From: Rhodococcus wratislaviensis
Lineage (GTDB): Bacteria; Actinomycetota; Actinomycetes; Mycobacteriales; Mycobacteriaceae
Assembly: GCF_900455735.1 (NCBI RefSeq)
Contig: NZ_UAUI01000016.1
Coordinates: 1 to 64,000 of the forward strand
Length of the DNA stretch: 64,000 nt
Reading direction: 5' to 3'
Shown: piece after piece, positions 1 through 13,918 of the stretch
How positions within the stretch are numbered: the stretch's first letter is position 1
Layout of the letters: every line of letters begins with the position of its first letter
Notes under the pieces: model-generated
What the model was told of the DNA's origin: nothing
Database searches by the model: none
The model's input: the letters and a program-made list of their open reading frames with translations, nothing else
Position numbers and translations under genes: made by a program

Positions 1-334
1 GGACGGCGTCGGAGCCGCGGCTGCCGCGGATGCTCTCGCGGCGTACCCAGCCGGCTTTTTCCATCTTGGTGACGACGTGGGACAGCCGGGACAGTGACGC
101 GTTGGCGCGCTGGGCGAGCAGGGACAGTTGCAGGCGCCGGTTCGCTTCGCCGGACAGTGAGGCGAGGACGAAGTACTCGAAGTGGGTGAGTGCGGAGTCG
201 CGTTGGAGCTGGGTGTCGAGTGCGGCGGGGAGCCGGGTGACCAGGGCGATGAGGGTGAGCCAGGCCTCCTGCTGCTCTGCGTCGAGCCATCGGGTGCCGG
301 GCTCGGCCGACTTGCCTTCGTCGTTACCACTCAT
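1..334 (-). CDS. MarR-family transcriptional regulator (partial)
   Basis: The C-terminal end runs off the left edge, leaving 111 codons. The visible part is a MarR-type winged helix: an N-terminal dimerisation helix (EAWLTLIALVTRLPAALD), then HFEYFVLASLSG, a helix-turn-helix with RANASLSRLSHVVTKMEKAG, and the start of the wing (WVRRESIRGSRG). The ATG at 334 has a GGAGG Shine-Dalgarno 9 nt upstream (348-344). The gene is divergent from the ring-cleavage dioxygenase at 513, and two inverted repeats lie in the gap. MarR proteins often repress a divergent neighbour and are released by small aromatic ligands, so control of the dioxygenase is the natural inference; the ligand is unknown. Confidence 0.85.
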   Translation of the reverse strand, partial: MSGNDEGKSAEPGTRWLDAEQQEAWLTLIALVTRLPAALDTQLQRDSALTHFEYFVLASLSGEANRRLQLSLLAQRANASLSRLSHVVTKMEKAGWVRRESIRGSRGSDAV

Positions 335-458
335 CAGTGGTGTCCTCCATCCGTACGTCGATCCACGCGTGCAGCGTGTCCAACATAGTTAGCACGTCGC
401 GGACCGGATCGTGTCCGGGGATTAGTTGCCGCGCCCCCGGGTTGACTCCTATAGTAAC

Positions 459-486
459 TTGAAGGTTCAACATTGAGAGTTCAATG
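459..486. promoter_or_regulatory. Two adjacent inverted repeats, candidate MarR operator
   Basis: TTGAA-GG-TTCAA at 459-470 is a perfect 5+5 palindrome, and CATTGA-GAGT-TCAATG at 471-486 is a perfect 6+6 palindrome directly abutting it. Both contain the TTGA/TCAA half-site. They sit in the 178-bp gap between the divergent MarR gene and the dioxygenase gene, 27 bp before the dioxygenase start. Binding by the MarR protein is inferred from position and symmetry. No convincing -35/-10 pair could be assigned in the gap. Confidence 0.55.
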
Positions 487-512
487 CTGGATCTCGATCC
501 GAAGGAGTCGCG

Positions 513-1292
513 ATGACCGCCACCATGCCCGCACTGTTCCTCAGCCATGGTGCGCCTCCGCTGGTCGACAGTGAACTGTGGGTCGCGCAGCTGGCGAAGT
601 GGGCGGGCGACCTGCCGCGGCCGAAGGCCATCCTGATGGTGTCGGCACACTGGGAATCCGCGCCGCTCACGATCGGATCCACCACCACCGGCACGCCCCT
701 GGTCTACGACTTCGGGGGCTTCCCCGAACGCTTCTACCGGACCACGTACGAGTCGCCCGGCGCCCCCGGACTCGCGGCGCAGGTCGCGGCCCTGATGCCG
801 GACGACGAGACCGTGTCGCATCAGCCGCACCGCGGCCTCGACCACGGCGCCTACGTGCCGTTGACGGTCATGTACCCCGACGCCGACATCCCGGTCCTCC
901 AGATCTCGCTGCCCACGCTCGACCCGCAGCGACTGCTGCACCTCGGTGAGCGGCTGCGTCCCCTGCGCGAGCAGGGTGTGCTGATCGTCGGTTCCGGATT
1001 CACCACCCACGGGCTGCCGTTCCTGCGCGACCCGTCACCCGACGCGAAGGCACCCGGCTGGTCGTCGGAGTTCGACGCCTGGGCGGACGAGCGGCTCGCC
1101 GCGGGCGACGTCGATTCGCTCGTCGACTTCCGCTCGCTCGCGCCGGGCATGCCGTACGCCCACCCGACGATCGAGCACTTCGCGCCGCTGTTCGTCACGC
1201 TGGGCGCCTCGAGCGATCCCGAGCAGATTCCCCGGCAGGTGATCGACGGTTTCTGGATGGGGCTGGCCAAACGGTCGATTCAGGTGGACTGA
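513..1292 (+). CDS. DODA-type (class III) extradiol ring-cleavage dioxygenase
   Basis: 259 residues, the usual size of the LigB/YgiD-like family that opens catechol-type rings (DOPA 4,5-dioxygenase in plants, YgiD in E. coli). Metal-binding histidines expected for the family are visible: H12 in FLSHGAPP, the histidine of SAHWES near residue 47, and a later one in HGAYVPL; GSGFTTHGL near residue 170 is also family-typical. The ATG follows GAAGGAG with good spacing. The natural substrate cannot be told from sequence. It is divergent from a MarR gene that probably controls it, and its 3' end overlaps the convergent peroxiredoxin gene by 13 bp. Confidence 0.85.
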   Translation: MTATMPALFLSHGAPPLVDSELWVAQLAKWAGDLPRPKAILMVSAHWESAPLTIGSTTTGTPLVYDFGGFPERFYRTTYESPGAPGLAAQVAALMPDDETVSHQPHRGLDHGAYVPLTVMYPDADIPVLQISLPTLDPQRLLHLGERLRPLREQGVLIVGSGFTTHGLPFLRDPSPDAKAPGWSSEFDAWADERLAAGDVDSLVDFRSLAPGMPYAHPTIEHFAPLFVTLGASSDPEQIPRQVIDGFWMGLAKRSIQVD

Positions 1293-1744
1293 CGCGTCCG
1301 GAGGAAGGCGAGCGCCTGATCGCCGTGCGTGTTGGCGCGGAACTCGCTCGAGATGACCTCGAGCACGGTGCGGTCGGTGTCGATGACGAACGTCGACCGC
1401 TTGACGGGGGCGAGCTTGCCGAGCAGTCCGCGGCGGACCCCGAACTTCTCCGCGACGGCTCCGTCGGTGTCCGACAGCAGCGGGTAGTCGAACGACTGCG
1501 CCTGCGCGAATGACGCCTGCTTCTCCACCGCGTCGGTGCTGATCCCGGCGCGGGACGCGCCCACCGCGGAGAACTCGATGCCGAGGTCACGGAAATGGCA
1601 GGCCTCGGCGGTGCAGACCGGCGTCGACGCCGCAGGGTAGAAGAACAGCACCAGAGGGCCGTCCTCGAGGAGGCTCGACAGCGATCGCGCGATGCCGTCC
1701 TGATCGGGCAGGGTGAATTCCGGTGCGAGCTGACCTGGCTTCAT
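1280..1744 (-). CDS. Thioredoxin-dependent peroxiredoxin, BCP/PrxQ type
   Basis: 154 residues with the AhpC-TSA/BCP fold. It reduces hydroperoxides using a peroxidatic cysteine recycled by thioredoxin. STPVCTAEACHFRD carries the peroxidatic C44 and the C49 resolving cysteine five residues later, the PrxQ/BCP arrangement. I place the start at the ATG at 1744 (MKPGQLAPEF) because the conserved region begins there; the reading frame stays open about 35 codons further upstream without homology. There is no Shine-Dalgarno, but TAGCCT at 1758-1753 is 8 nt before the ATG, consistent with a leaderless transcript. The gene is divergent from trpE. Confidence 0.9.
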   Translation of the reverse strand: MKPGQLAPEFTLPDQDGIARSLSSLLEDGPLVLFFYPAASTPVCTAEACHFRDLGIEFSAVGASRAGISTDAVEKQASFAQAQSFDYPLLSDTDGAVAEKFGVRRGLLGKLAPVKRSTFVIDTDRTVLEVISSEFRANTHGDQALAFLRTRQST

Positions 1745-1803
1745 GAGAGCCGAGGCTACCCGCGCACGCAGACACGACGAGTGCGCCTGGGATGATGGTC
1801 GGC

Positions 1804-3390
1804 ATGCACGGCGAGCCCACCACGATTTCCGCACCCGAGTCCGCCGCAACCCCGGCCGACGGCGGGTCCGACTCGACCACCACGCGCGAGCAGTTCCACG
1901 CTCTCGCCGCCGAACACCGGGTGGTCCCGGTGACGCGCAAGGTGCTGGCTGACGCGGAAACTCCGCTGTCGGCGTACACCAAGCTGGCGGCGAACCGGCC
2001 GGGGACCTTCCTGCTCGAGTCGGCGGAGAACGGCCGATCGTGGTCGCGATGGTCGTTCATCGGCGCGGGCAGCCCCGCCGCGCTCACCGTCGTCGACGGT
2101 GAGGCCGCGTGGTACGGCAACGTCCCCGCGGGTGTCCCGTCCGGCGGCGATCCGATCGCGGCCCTCGGCCAGACGCTGGAACTGCTCCGCACCGAGCGGC
2201 TGCCCGACCTGCCGCCGCTGACCGGCGGCATGGTCGGCTTCCTCGGATACGACGCGGTGCGCCGGATCGAGCGGATCGGCGAGCACGCCACCGACGATCT
2301 GCAGATCCCCGAGATGGTCATGTTGCTGGCGACGGACCTCGCTGCCGTCGACCACCACGAGGGCGCCATCACGCTGATCGCCAACGCCGTGAACTGGGAC
2401 GGCACCGACGAACGCGTCGACGAAGCCTACGACTCCGCGGTCGAGCGGCTGGACCGGATGACGCACGCCCTGTCGGCCCCGGCGTCGTCCACCGTGTCCA
2501 CGTTCGCGAAGCCCGCCCCCGACTACCGGCGTCAGCGCACCACCGAAGGTTTCGGCGCCGACGTGCAGAAGCTCGTGGGAGACATCGAGGCGGGCGAGGC
2601 GTTCCAGGTCGTGCTGTCGCAGCGCTTCGAGATCGACTGCACGGCGGACCCGATCGACGTCTACCGGATGCTGCGCGCCTCCAATCCCAGCCCGTACATG
2701 TACCTGCTCAACGTGCCGAACGGCGACGGCGAGACCGCGTTCTCGATCGTCGGTTCGAGCCCGGAGGCCCTGGTGACCGTGTCGGAAGGCGTCGCCACCA
2801 CGCACCCGATCGCGGGAACCCGGTGGCGAGGGCACACCGAGGAGGAGGACATCCTGCTCGAGAAGGACCTGCTCGCCGACGAGAAGGAGAACGCGGAGCA
2901 CCTGATGCTCGTGGATCTGGGCCGCAACGACCTCGGGCGCGTGTGCGAACCGGGCACCGTGAAGGTTCACGACTACCGCCACATCGAGCGGTACAGCCAC
3001 GTGATGCATCTCGTCTCCACCGTCACCGGTCACCTCGCGGACGGCAAGCAGGCCCTGGACGCCGTCACCGCGTGCTTCCCGGCGGGCACCCTGTCGGGCG
3101 CGCCGAAGGTCCGGGCGATGCAGCTGATCGAGGAACTCGAGCCCACGCGCCGGGGCATCTACGGCGGCATCATCGGGTACCTCGACTTCGCCGGCGACGC
3201 CGACACGGCCATCGCGATCCGGACGGCGCTGATCAAGGACGGCATCGGGTACGTCCAGGCGGGTGCGGGCGTCGTCGCCGACTCGAACCCCGAATACGAG
3301 GACACCGAGGCGCGGAACAAGGCGATGGCGGTGCTCAGCGCGATCGCGGCGGCACACACGCTGAAGACCCTGGGAGGCGACACGCAGTGA
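1804..3390 (+). CDS. trpE: Anthranilate synthase component I
   Basis: 528 residues. It makes anthranilate from chorismate with ammonia delivered by the TrpG amidotransferase, which is not in this window. The N-terminal region holds feedback-inhibition residues ([11 protein letters not shown] near residue 65). The C-terminal chorismate-binding domain has SPSPYMYLL-like, [21 protein letters not shown] and [12 protein letters not shown] motifs. ATGs also exist at 1792 and 1795; I prefer 1804 (MHGEPTT) because GATGAT at 1791-1796 lies 7 nt before it as a leaderless -10 element and the mycobacterial protein starts equivalently. The stop overlaps the next gene's GTG. No leader peptide or attenuator is visible upstream. 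Confidence 0.95.
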   Translation: MHGEPTTISAPESAATPADGGSDSTTTREQFHALAAEHRVVPVTRKVLADAETPLSAYTKLAANRPGTFLLESAENGRSWSRWSFIGAGSPAALTVVDGEAAWYGNVPAGVPSGGDPIAALGQTLELLRTERLPDLPPLTGGMVGFLGYDAVRRIERIGEHATDDLQIPEMVMLLATDLAAVDHHEGAITLIANAVNWDGTDERVDEAYDSAVERLDRMTHALSAPASSTVSTFAKPAPDYRRQRTTEGFGADVQKLVGDIEAGEAFQVVLSQRFEIDCTADPIDVYRMLRASNPSPYMYLLNVPNGDGETAFSIVGSSPEALVTVSEGVATTHPIAGTRWRGHTEEEDILLEKDLLADEKENAEHLMLVDLGRNDLGRVCEPGTVKVHDYRHIERYSHVMHLVSTVTGHLADGKQALDAVTACFPAGTLSGAPKVRAMQLIEELEPTRRGIYGGIIGYLDFAGDADTAIAIRTALIKDGIGYVQAGAGVVADSNPEYEDTEARNKAMAVLSAIAAAHTLKTLGGDTQ

Positions 3391-4091
3391 GTGACGCGTC
3401 GGAGACGGCCCGGGAACCCGGGCGGGCGGGACGTCGCCGGTCGATGATCTCGGTGCTGCTGCTCGCCGTCGCCGCGCTGTGCCTGTGGGGTGCCTCCCGG
3501 ATGACGTGGGTGGAGGTCACCTCCTCCGACGGGCTCGGCGAGGAGCGCACGTCCGCGCTCGTCGGCGGCACGTGGGCCGCGGCGCTCACGCCGCTGGCGC
3601 TGACCCTGGTCGCCGCGATCGCCGCGTCGTTCGCCGTGAAGGGCTGGGCGCTGCAGGTGCTCGGTGTGCTCGTCGCGGTCGTGGCCGTCGCGGCCGCGGT
3701 CCCCGCCGTGGGGTTGATCGTGTCCGGCGCCTCCGACGACGAGGCGGGCCGGCTGGCCGAGTTGCCGGGCCGCGCCGAGGTCCAGTCGGTGTCCGTGCAC
3801 GTCGGCCCCGCCGTTCTCGCGCTGGTGGGCGCGTTGGCGGCGCTCGCCGCCGCGGTGGAACTCGTCCGCCGTCCGCGCGTGCGGGCCGGGCTCTCCTCCA
3901 AGTACGACAGCCCCGGTGCGCGACGTGATGCGGCGAAGAAGACCGGCGCCGATTCGGCCGAGGGTCCCGTCACCCAGCGCATGCTCTGGGACGCCCTGGA
4001 CGCCGGGGAGGACCCGACGGTGGAAGACAAGAAAGCCGAACCTGTCGACCAAGTTGACGGACCGGACAAAGACCCGGGGACCCGAACGTAA
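3387..4091 (+). CDS. Trp biosynthesis-associated membrane protein (TIGR02234 type)
   Basis: 234 residues with four predicted membrane helices (about residues 20-40, 62-87, 88-116 and 131-152) and a charged cytoplasmic C-terminal tail. It belongs to the actinobacterial family always found between trpE and trpC; the biochemical role is unknown. The GTG at 3387 overlaps the trpE stop (GTGA), with GGGAGG 9 nt upstream, so it is translationally coupled to trpE. The reading frame is open far upstream inside trpE, but the coupled start is clearly the better one. Confidence 0.85.
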   Translation: MSDASETAREPGRAGRRRSMISVLLLAVAALCLWGASRMTWVEVTSSDGLGEERTSALVGGTWAAALTPLALTLVAAIAASFAVKGWALQVLGVLVAVVAVAAAVPAVGLIVSGASDDEAGRLAELPGRAEVQSVSVHVGPAVLALVGALAALAAAVELVRRPRVRAGLSSKYDSPGARRDAAKKTGADSAEGPVTQRMLWDALDAGEDPTVEDKKAEPVDQVDGPDKDPGTRT

Positions 4092-4177
4092 ACAGAATCA
4101 GAGTGCCATCTAGGCTGACTTCACCCCTGATGATGTTCCTCACATCGGGTTTCTGCCCAGAAAGGACTCGGGCCACG

Positions 4178-4987
4178 ATGACCGTTCTCGACTCGATTCT
4201 CGACGGGGTGCGCGCCGACGTCGCCGCCCGCGAAGCCGTCCTTGACTTCGCCGCAGTCAAGGCTGCCGCCGCCGCCGCACCGCCGGCCCTCGATGCCGCG
4301 GCCGCCCTGCTCGAGCCGGGCATCGGAGTCATCGCCGAGGTCAAGCGCGCGAGCCCCTCGAAGGGCGCGCTCGCCGACATCACCGACCCCGCCGAGTTGG
4401 CCGCCGCGTACCAGGCCGGTGGGGCCCGCGTGATCAGCGTGCTCACCGAGGAGCGGCGGTTCCAGGGGTCCCTCGCGGACCTCGACGCCGTCCGCCGCGC
4501 GGTGAGCATCCCGATCCTCCGCAAGGACTTCATCGTCGGGCCGTATCAGATCCACGAGGCCCGCGCGCACGGCGCCGACGTCGTGCTGCTCATCGTCGCC
4601 GCCCTCGAACAGGACGCGCTCGCGTCGCTGATCGACCGCACGGAGTCGCTGGGCATGACGGCCCTCGTCGAGGTCCACACCGAGGAAGAGGCCAACCGGG
4701 CGCTCGAGGCGGGCGCCAAGGTGATCGGTGTCAACGCCCGCAACCTCAAGACGCTCGAGGTCGACAAGAACACGTTCGGCGAGATCGCTCCCGGGCTGCC
4801 CACCGAGATCATCAAGATCGCCGAGTCCGGTGTGCGCGGCACGGCCGACCTGCTGGCCTACGCCGGTGCGGGAGCCGACGCGGTGCTGGTCGGCGAAGGC
4901 CTCGTCACCAGCGGGGATCCGCGCAAGGCGGTCGCCGATCTGGTCAACGCCGGGGCTCACCCGTCCTGCCCCAAGCCGTCACGCTGA
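4178..4987 (+). CDS. trpC: Indole-3-glycerol phosphate synthase
   Basis: 269 residues forming a TIM barrel that closes CdRP to indole-3-glycerol phosphate. Conserved pieces: [13 protein letters not shown] (catalytic lysine and phosphate loop), [42 protein letters not shown] and IAESGVRG. The start is the ATG at 4178, with AAAGGA about 11 nt upstream; the frame extends further upstream without homology. The 86-bp gap after the membrane protein gene holds TAGGCT at 4111-4116 and a weak 5-bp hairpin (4132-4146), so an internal promoter is possible. It is a single-domain enzyme, not fused to trpF; actinobacteria usually use the bifunctional PriA for that step. Confidence 0.95.
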   Translation: MTVLDSILDGVRADVAAREAVLDFAAVKAAAAAAPPALDAAAALLEPGIGVIAEVKRASPSKGALADITDPAELAAAYQAGGARVISVLTEERRFQGSLADLDAVRRAVSIPILRKDFIVGPYQIHEARAHGADVVLLIVAALEQDALASLIDRTESLGMTALVEVHTEEEANRALEAGAKVIGVNARNLKTLEVDKNTFGEIAPGLPTEIIKIAESGVRGTADLLAYAGAGADAVLVGEGLVTSGDPRKAVADLVNAGAHPSCPKPSR

Positions 4988-5049
4988 CGCTGCGTCGGCG
5001 GATCTGACCCGGACGGCGGCGGAACCCGGCGTTGGGGCAGACTGGTCCT

Positions 5050-6369
5050 GTGACTTCACGTAATCAGGAAACCGTCTTCAAGGGTGGCAATCTGCCGACT
5101 GCCAGCGCCGGAATCGCCGAGCGCACGACGCACGACCCCGACGCCGGAGGACACTTCGGCGTGTACGGCGGACGGCACGTGCCCGAGGCCCTGATGGCAG
5201 TGATCGAGGAGGTCACCGCCGAGTACGAGAAGGCCCGCGCCGACGACGCGTTCCTGAACGAACTCGATCGTCTCCAGCGCGACTACACCGGCCGTCCGTC
5301 CCCGATCTTCGAGGCGAAACGGATGAGCGAGTTCGCCGGTGGGGCGCGGCTCATCCTCAAGCGCGAAGACCTCAACCACACCGGCTCGCACAAGATCAAC
5401 AATGTGCTCGGTCAGGTGCTGCTCGCCAAGCGCATGGGCAAGACCCGCATCATCGCGGAGACCGGCGCCGGCCAGCACGGTGTGGCGACCGCGACCGCCT
5501 GTGCGCTCCTCGGCCTCGAATGCGTCATCTACATGGGTGCCGTCGACACCGAGCGGCAGGCGCTGAACGTCGCCCGCATGCGGTTGCTGGGTTCCTCGGT
5601 GGTGTCGGTCGAGTCGGGGTCGAGGACCCTGAAGGACGCCATCAACGAGGCGCTGCGCGACTGGGTCACCAACGCCCACAACACGTACTACTGCTTCGGC
5701 ACCGCTGCCGGGCCGCACCCGTTCCCGACCATCGTCCGCGACTTCCAGCGCGTCGTCGGTCTGGAGGCGCGCGCCCAGGTGCAGGCGCTGACGGGTCGCC
5801 TGCCCGACGCGGTGACGGCGTGCGTCGGCGGCGGTTCCAACGCCATCGGCATCTTCCACGCGTTCCTCGACGACCCGGCCGTGCGTCTGGTCGGCTACGA
5901 GGCCGCCGGTGACGGCGTCGAGACCGGGCGGCACGCCGCCACGTTCGCGGCGGGCACCCCGGGCGCGTTCCAGGGCGCGTACTCGTACCTGCTGCAGGAC
6001 GAGGACGGCCAGACCATCGAGTCGCACTCGATCTCCGCGGGCCTCGACTACCCCGGTGTCGGACCGGAGCACGCACTCCTCAAGGACATCGGCCGCGCCA
6101 CCTACGAGCCGGTCACCGACACGGAGGCGATGGACGCGCTGCGTCTGCTGTCCGAGCGGGAGGGCATCATCCCGGCCATCGAGTCCGCCCACGCCGTCGC
6201 CGGGTCGCTGCGACTGGGCCGCGAACTGGGGGAGGGCGCGATCATCGTCATCAGCCTGTCCGGGCGCGGCGACAAGGACATGGACACCGCCGCCAAGTGG
6301 TTCGGACTGTTCGATCCCGACGACTCGACCGAGACCACCACGACTGACAAGGAAGGTTCGGCCAAGTGA
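5050..6369 (+). CDS. trpB: Tryptophan synthase beta chain
   Basis: 439 residues; PLP enzyme that condenses indole with serine. HTGSHKINN contains the PLP lysine K115, TGAGQHG and GGGSNAIG (phosphate grip) follow, and [13 protein letters not shown] is the conserved C-terminal segment. I choose the GTG at 5050: CAGACT at 5038-5043 is 6 nt upstream, no Shine-Dalgarno is present, and the residues before VTSRNQ are not conserved. This suggests trpBA and the following genes also have their own leaderless promoter inside the trp cluster. The stop overlaps the trpA start by GTGA. Confidence 0.95.
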   Translation: MTSRNQETVFKGGNLPTASAGIAERTTHDPDAGGHFGVYGGRHVPEALMAVIEEVTAEYEKARADDAFLNELDRLQRDYTGRPSPIFEAKRMSEFAGGARLILKREDLNHTGSHKINNVLGQVLLAKRMGKTRIIAETGAGQHGVATATACALLGLECVIYMGAVDTERQALNVARMRLLGSSVVSVESGSRTLKDAINEALRDWVTNAHNTYYCFGTAAGPHPFPTIVRDFQRVVGLEARAQVQALTGRLPDAVTACVGGGSNAIGIFHAFLDDPAVRLVGYEAAGDGVETGRHAATFAAGTPGAFQGAYSYLLQDEDGQTIESHSISAGLDYPGVGPEHALLKDIGRATYEPVTDTEAMDALRLLSEREGIIPAIESAHAVAGSLRLGRELGEGAIIVISLSGRGDKDMDTAAKWFGLFDPDDSTETTTTDKEGSAK

Positions 6370-7169
6370 GCGAACGACTCTCGCGCCTCGCCCCGACGTT
6401 CGCGCAGTGCCGCGAGGAGAAGCGCGCCGCGCTCGTCGGGTACCTCCCCGCCGGTTTCCCGACCGTGCAGGAGTCCATCGACGTGTTCAAGGCGATGGTC
6501 GAATCCGGTTGCGACATCGTCGAGGTCGGCATCGCCTACTCCGACCCGGTGATGGACGGACCCACCATCCAGGCGGCGGCCGAGACGGCGCTGCGGAACG
6601 GTGTCCGGGTGCGTGACGTGTTCACCGTCGTCGAGGCGATCGCCTCCGTCGGCGGCAAGGCCGTCGTGATGACCTACTGGAATCCGGTCCTGCAGTACGG
6701 GGTCGACAAGTTCTCCCGCGACCTGGCGAGCGCGGGCGGCCTCGGGCTGATCACGCCCAACCTCATCCCCGAGGAGGCCGGCGAGTGGATCGCCGCGTCG
6801 AAGGAACACGACCTCGACCGGATCTTCCTCGTGGCGCCGTCGTCGACCGAGGAACGCCTCGCGATGACACTCGACGCCAGCAGCGGCTTCGTGTACGCCG
6901 CGTCCACGATGGGTGTCACCGGCGCCCGTGACGCGGTGTCGTCGATGGCACCCGAGCTGACGGCCCGCATCCGCGCCCACTCGGACATTCCGGTGGGTGT
7001 CGGACTGGGTGTCCGCTCCGGCGCGCAGGCCGCCGAGATCGCCGCGTACGCCGATGCGGTCATCGTCGGATCCGCGCTGGTCACGGCCGCGGAGAGCGGT
7101 CTGGACGCCGTGCGCTCGCTCACGAAGGAACTCGCCGAGGGCGTTCGCTCCGCTACCGTGGCGTCGTGA
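6366..7169 (+). CDS. trpA: Tryptophan synthase alpha chain
   Basis: 267 residues; TIM-barrel subunit that releases indole from indole-3-glycerol phosphate and channels it to TrpB. E/D catalytic residues lie in [20 protein letters not shown], and the phosphate loops GVTGARD and VGLGVRSG are intact. The GTG at 6366 overlaps the trpB stop, with AAGGAAGG upstream, so alpha and beta are translated together. The 3' end again overlaps the next start (lgt) as GTGA, giving an unbroken chain trpB-trpA-lgt. Confidence 0.95.
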   Translation: MSERLSRLAPTFAQCREEKRAALVGYLPAGFPTVQESIDVFKAMVESGCDIVEVGIAYSDPVMDGPTIQAAAETALRNGVRVRDVFTVVEAIASVGGKAVVMTYWNPVLQYGVDKFSRDLASAGGLGLITPNLIPEEAGEWIAASKEHDLDRIFLVAPSSTEERLAMTLDASSGFVYAASTMGVTGARDAVSSMAPELTARIRAHSDIPVGVGLGVRSGAQAAEIAAYADAVIVGSALVTAAESGLDAVRSLTKELAEGVRSATVAS

Positions 7170-8230
7170 CTTCCACTGTGGACGTACTGGCCTACATTCC
7201 GAGTCCGCCCCAAGGTGTCTGGTATGTCGGACCGGTGGCCCTGCGCGCGTACGCGCTGTTCATCATCGTCGGGATCGTCGTCGCGATCGTGTGGGGTGAC
7301 CGTCGCTGGGTCGCCCGCGGCGGCGAGAAGGGCACGGTCCTCGACATCGCCATCTGGGCGGTGCCGTTCGGCCTGATCGGCGGCCGTCTCTACCACGTGA
7401 TGACCGACTGGCCGACGTACTTCGGGGAAGGCGGCGACCCCGTCGACGCCCTGAAGGTGTGGCAGGGCGGCCTCGGCATCTGGGGCGCCGTGGCGCTCGG
7501 CGGCGTCGGAGCCTGGATCGGTTGTCGTCGCCGCGGCATCCCGCTGCCTGCGCTCGGCGACGCGGTCGCGCCCGCGATCCTGCTGGCGCAGGCGATCGGC
7601 CGGCTCGGAAACTACTTCAACCAGGAACTCTACGGTCGCGAGACCGACGTGCCGTGGGGGCTCGAGATCTTCGAGCGGCGCAACGACCTGGGCCAGGTGT
7701 CACCGCAGCTGATCGACGGGGTGTCCACCGGCGAGGTCGCGTTCGTGGTGCATCCGACGTTCCTGTACGAGGCGCTGTGGAACGTGCTGATCGTCCTCCT
7801 GCTCGTGTGGGTCGATCGCCGCTTCCGCATCGGTCACGGCCGACTCTTCGCCCTGTACGTGGCCGGTTACTGCGCCGGCCGCTTCTGGATCGAACTGATG
7901 CGCAGCGATCACGCGAGCCTCATCGCCGGTGTCCGCGTGAACTCGTTCACGTCCGCCCTGGTGTTCGTCGCGGCCCTGGTGTACTTCTTCGCCGCGACGA
8001 AGGGCCGTGAGGACCCGGCCGAATTGCGGCCTGCAGACGGCGAACCGGTCGACAGCGAGACCACGGAGAAGGAGCCCGAGAAGAACGTCGAGGACGGGAA
8101 CGAGGGCAAGGACGAGGGCGCGTCCGCGTCGGAGCCGGTATCGGACGACAAGGCCGCGAGTACTGCGAGTGCCGGCGGCGAGGCGGGCACGAAGCCCATC
8201 GACAGCAAGAAGGATGACGCGAATGACTGA
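7166..8230 (+). CDS. lgt: Prolipoprotein diacylglyceryl transferase
   Basis: 354 residues. It transfers diacylglycerol from phosphatidylglycerol to the lipobox cysteine of prolipoproteins in the cytoplasmic membrane. Seven membrane segments and the Lgt signature are present (IGRLGNYFNQELYG, essential arginine and asparagine). The first 275 or so residues are Lgt; the last 75 are a highly charged, Glu/Lys/Ser-rich cytoplasmic tail absent from E. coli Lgt but common in actinobacteria. The start overlaps the trpA stop by GTGA, linking lipoprotein maturation to the trp transcript as in mycobacteria. Three lipoproteins in this window (25784, 38663, 50469) would be substrates. Confidence 0.95.
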   Translation: MTSTVDVLAYIPSPPQGVWYVGPVALRAYALFIIVGIVVAIVWGDRRWVARGGEKGTVLDIAIWAVPFGLIGGRLYHVMTDWPTYFGEGGDPVDALKVWQGGLGIWGAVALGGVGAWIGCRRRGIPLPALGDAVAPAILLAQAIGRLGNYFNQELYGRETDVPWGLEIFERRNDLGQVSPQLIDGVSTGEVAFVVHPTFLYEALWNVLIVLLLVWVDRRFRIGHGRLFALYVAGYCAGRFWIELMRSDHASLIAGVRVNSFTSALVFVAALVYFFAATKGREDPAELRPADGEPVDSETTEKEPEKNVEDGNEGKDEGASASEPVSDDKAASTASAGGEAGTKPIDSKKDDAND

Positions 8231-9059
8231 ACCGGGGAAAGCATCCGACGATTCCGGCAAGGGTGCATCCGAGGACGCACACAAGGTCGATCTGGGGAAG
8301 AGCAGCGACGGCACCGAGAACAGCACCGAGTCGAGCCCGCCGCCCGAGTTCGGCTCACCCTTCGATTACGACGCCACCGCCGAGGCCTCGCTGTCCCAGC
8401 CGCCGGCCACGTCGGACGCGACGCCATCACCGGGTTCGTCCGGCACCGGACCGGGCTGGGACACCTACTCCGGTGTCGGTAACGGCCCGGGCTGGGGGTC
8501 GACGCCCATCTACCCGTCGCCGAGTGGAACCGAGCCGACGGCCCCGCTCCCGAACGTCGGCGAGCCGACCGCGCCCTACACCGGCTACGAGAAGCCCCAG
8601 CAGCAACCGGACGGTCCCACCTACGGCGCACCCGACCCCAACTACGGCGCGCAGTACGGGGCGGCTCCGCAGTCGCCGCAGGACTACCAGCAGCCCGGGT
8701 ATCAGCAGCAGGGGTACGGGCAGCAGCAGGGGTACCCCCAGCAGGGGTTCCCGCCGCCCGGATACGCCCCCGCCGGCTACAACGCGTACGCCGATCCGTC
8801 GGCGCCGTTCGGCAGGCATCCGCTGACGGGTGAGCCGTACTCGGACAAGTCCAAGCTGACCGCAGGCCTGCTGCAGATCTTCCTCGGCGGTTTCGGAGTC
8901 GGGCGGTTCTACCTGAACCAGCCCGGCATCGCCGTGGCTCAGATCGCCGTCACGTGGCTCACCTGTGGAATCGGGGGAATCTGGCCGCTGGTCGACGGCA
9001 TCATGATGCTGACCGGGAGCGTGAAGGACAAGTACGGACGACCCCTGCGGGAGCAGTGA
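8223..9059 (+). CDS. TM2-domain membrane protein with long Pro/Gln/Tyr-rich N-terminus
   Basis: 278 residues starting at an ATG 8 nt inside lgt. Residues 1-200 are disordered: acidic and Ser-rich first, then rich in Tyr, Gln, Pro and Gly with repeats such as YQQPGYQQQGYGQQQGY. The C-terminus is a TM2 domain: KSKLTAGLLQIFLGGFGVGR, then YLNQPGIAVAQIAV and GGIWPLVDGIMML form two membrane helices joined by a short turn. The family has no fixed function. Similar Tyr/Gln-rich TM2 proteins are widespread in Corynebacteriales. A strong hairpin 15 bp after the stop ends this transcription unit. Confidence 0.8.
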   Translation: MTEPGKASDDSGKGASEDAHKVDLGKSSDGTENSTESSPPPEFGSPFDYDATAEASLSQPPATSDATPSPGSSGTGPGWDTYSGVGNGPGWGSTPIYPSPSGTEPTAPLPNVGEPTAPYTGYEKPQQQPDGPTYGAPDPNYGAQYGAAPQSPQDYQQPGYQQQGYGQQQGYPQQGFPPPGYAPAGYNAYADPSAPFGRHPLTGEPYSDKSKLTAGLLQIFLGGFGVGRFYLNQPGIAVAQIAVTWLTCGIGGIWPLVDGIMMLTGSVKDKYGRPLREQ

Positions 9060-9073
9060 CGATCCCCGACCGA

Positions 9074-9111
9074 ACTGTGGCCCGTGTTGCTGATGCGACA
9101 CGGGCCACAGT
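9074..9111 (+). terminator. Hairpin terminator after the trp-lgt-TM2 unit
   Basis: Perfect 14-bp stem, ACTGTGGCCCGTGT paired with its complement, with a 10-nt loop. No U-tract follows, which is common for actinobacterial terminators. It lies 15 bp after the TM2 gene stop and before the gltB leader. Confidence 0.75.
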
Positions 9112-9334
9112 GCTTTCCGGGGCCGGATTCGGCATATCTCGCGGGGTATCGGTCCTGGTAAGCTGAGCGCGCCGGGTGTACGTCCGGTAACAACCTTCAC
9201 GGGCCGAAGCTGTCCCGGTAGACCCCCGAAAAGCAGTTAGCGCCCGTCGTGGCGACCCCGCTAGCGGAGGCCGCCGACAGCACGTGCGGAGCGCACACAC
9301 TGGTGGTCTTCCTGGCCGATGTGGAGGTATATCG
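9112..9334 (+). other. gltB upstream region and leader
   Basis: No gene is seen here. TAAGCT at 9159-9164 is a possible -10 element, which would give a leader of about 165 nt before the gltB GTG. The leader contains a palindrome CCGCTAGCGG (9258-9267) and a small hairpin GTGCG-GAG-CGCAC (9284-9296). I do not recognise a known riboswitch class. The length suggests post-transcriptional control or an undetected closer promoter. Confidence 0.35.
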
Positions 9335-13910
<4,576 letters not shown>

Positions 13911-13918
<8 letters not shown>

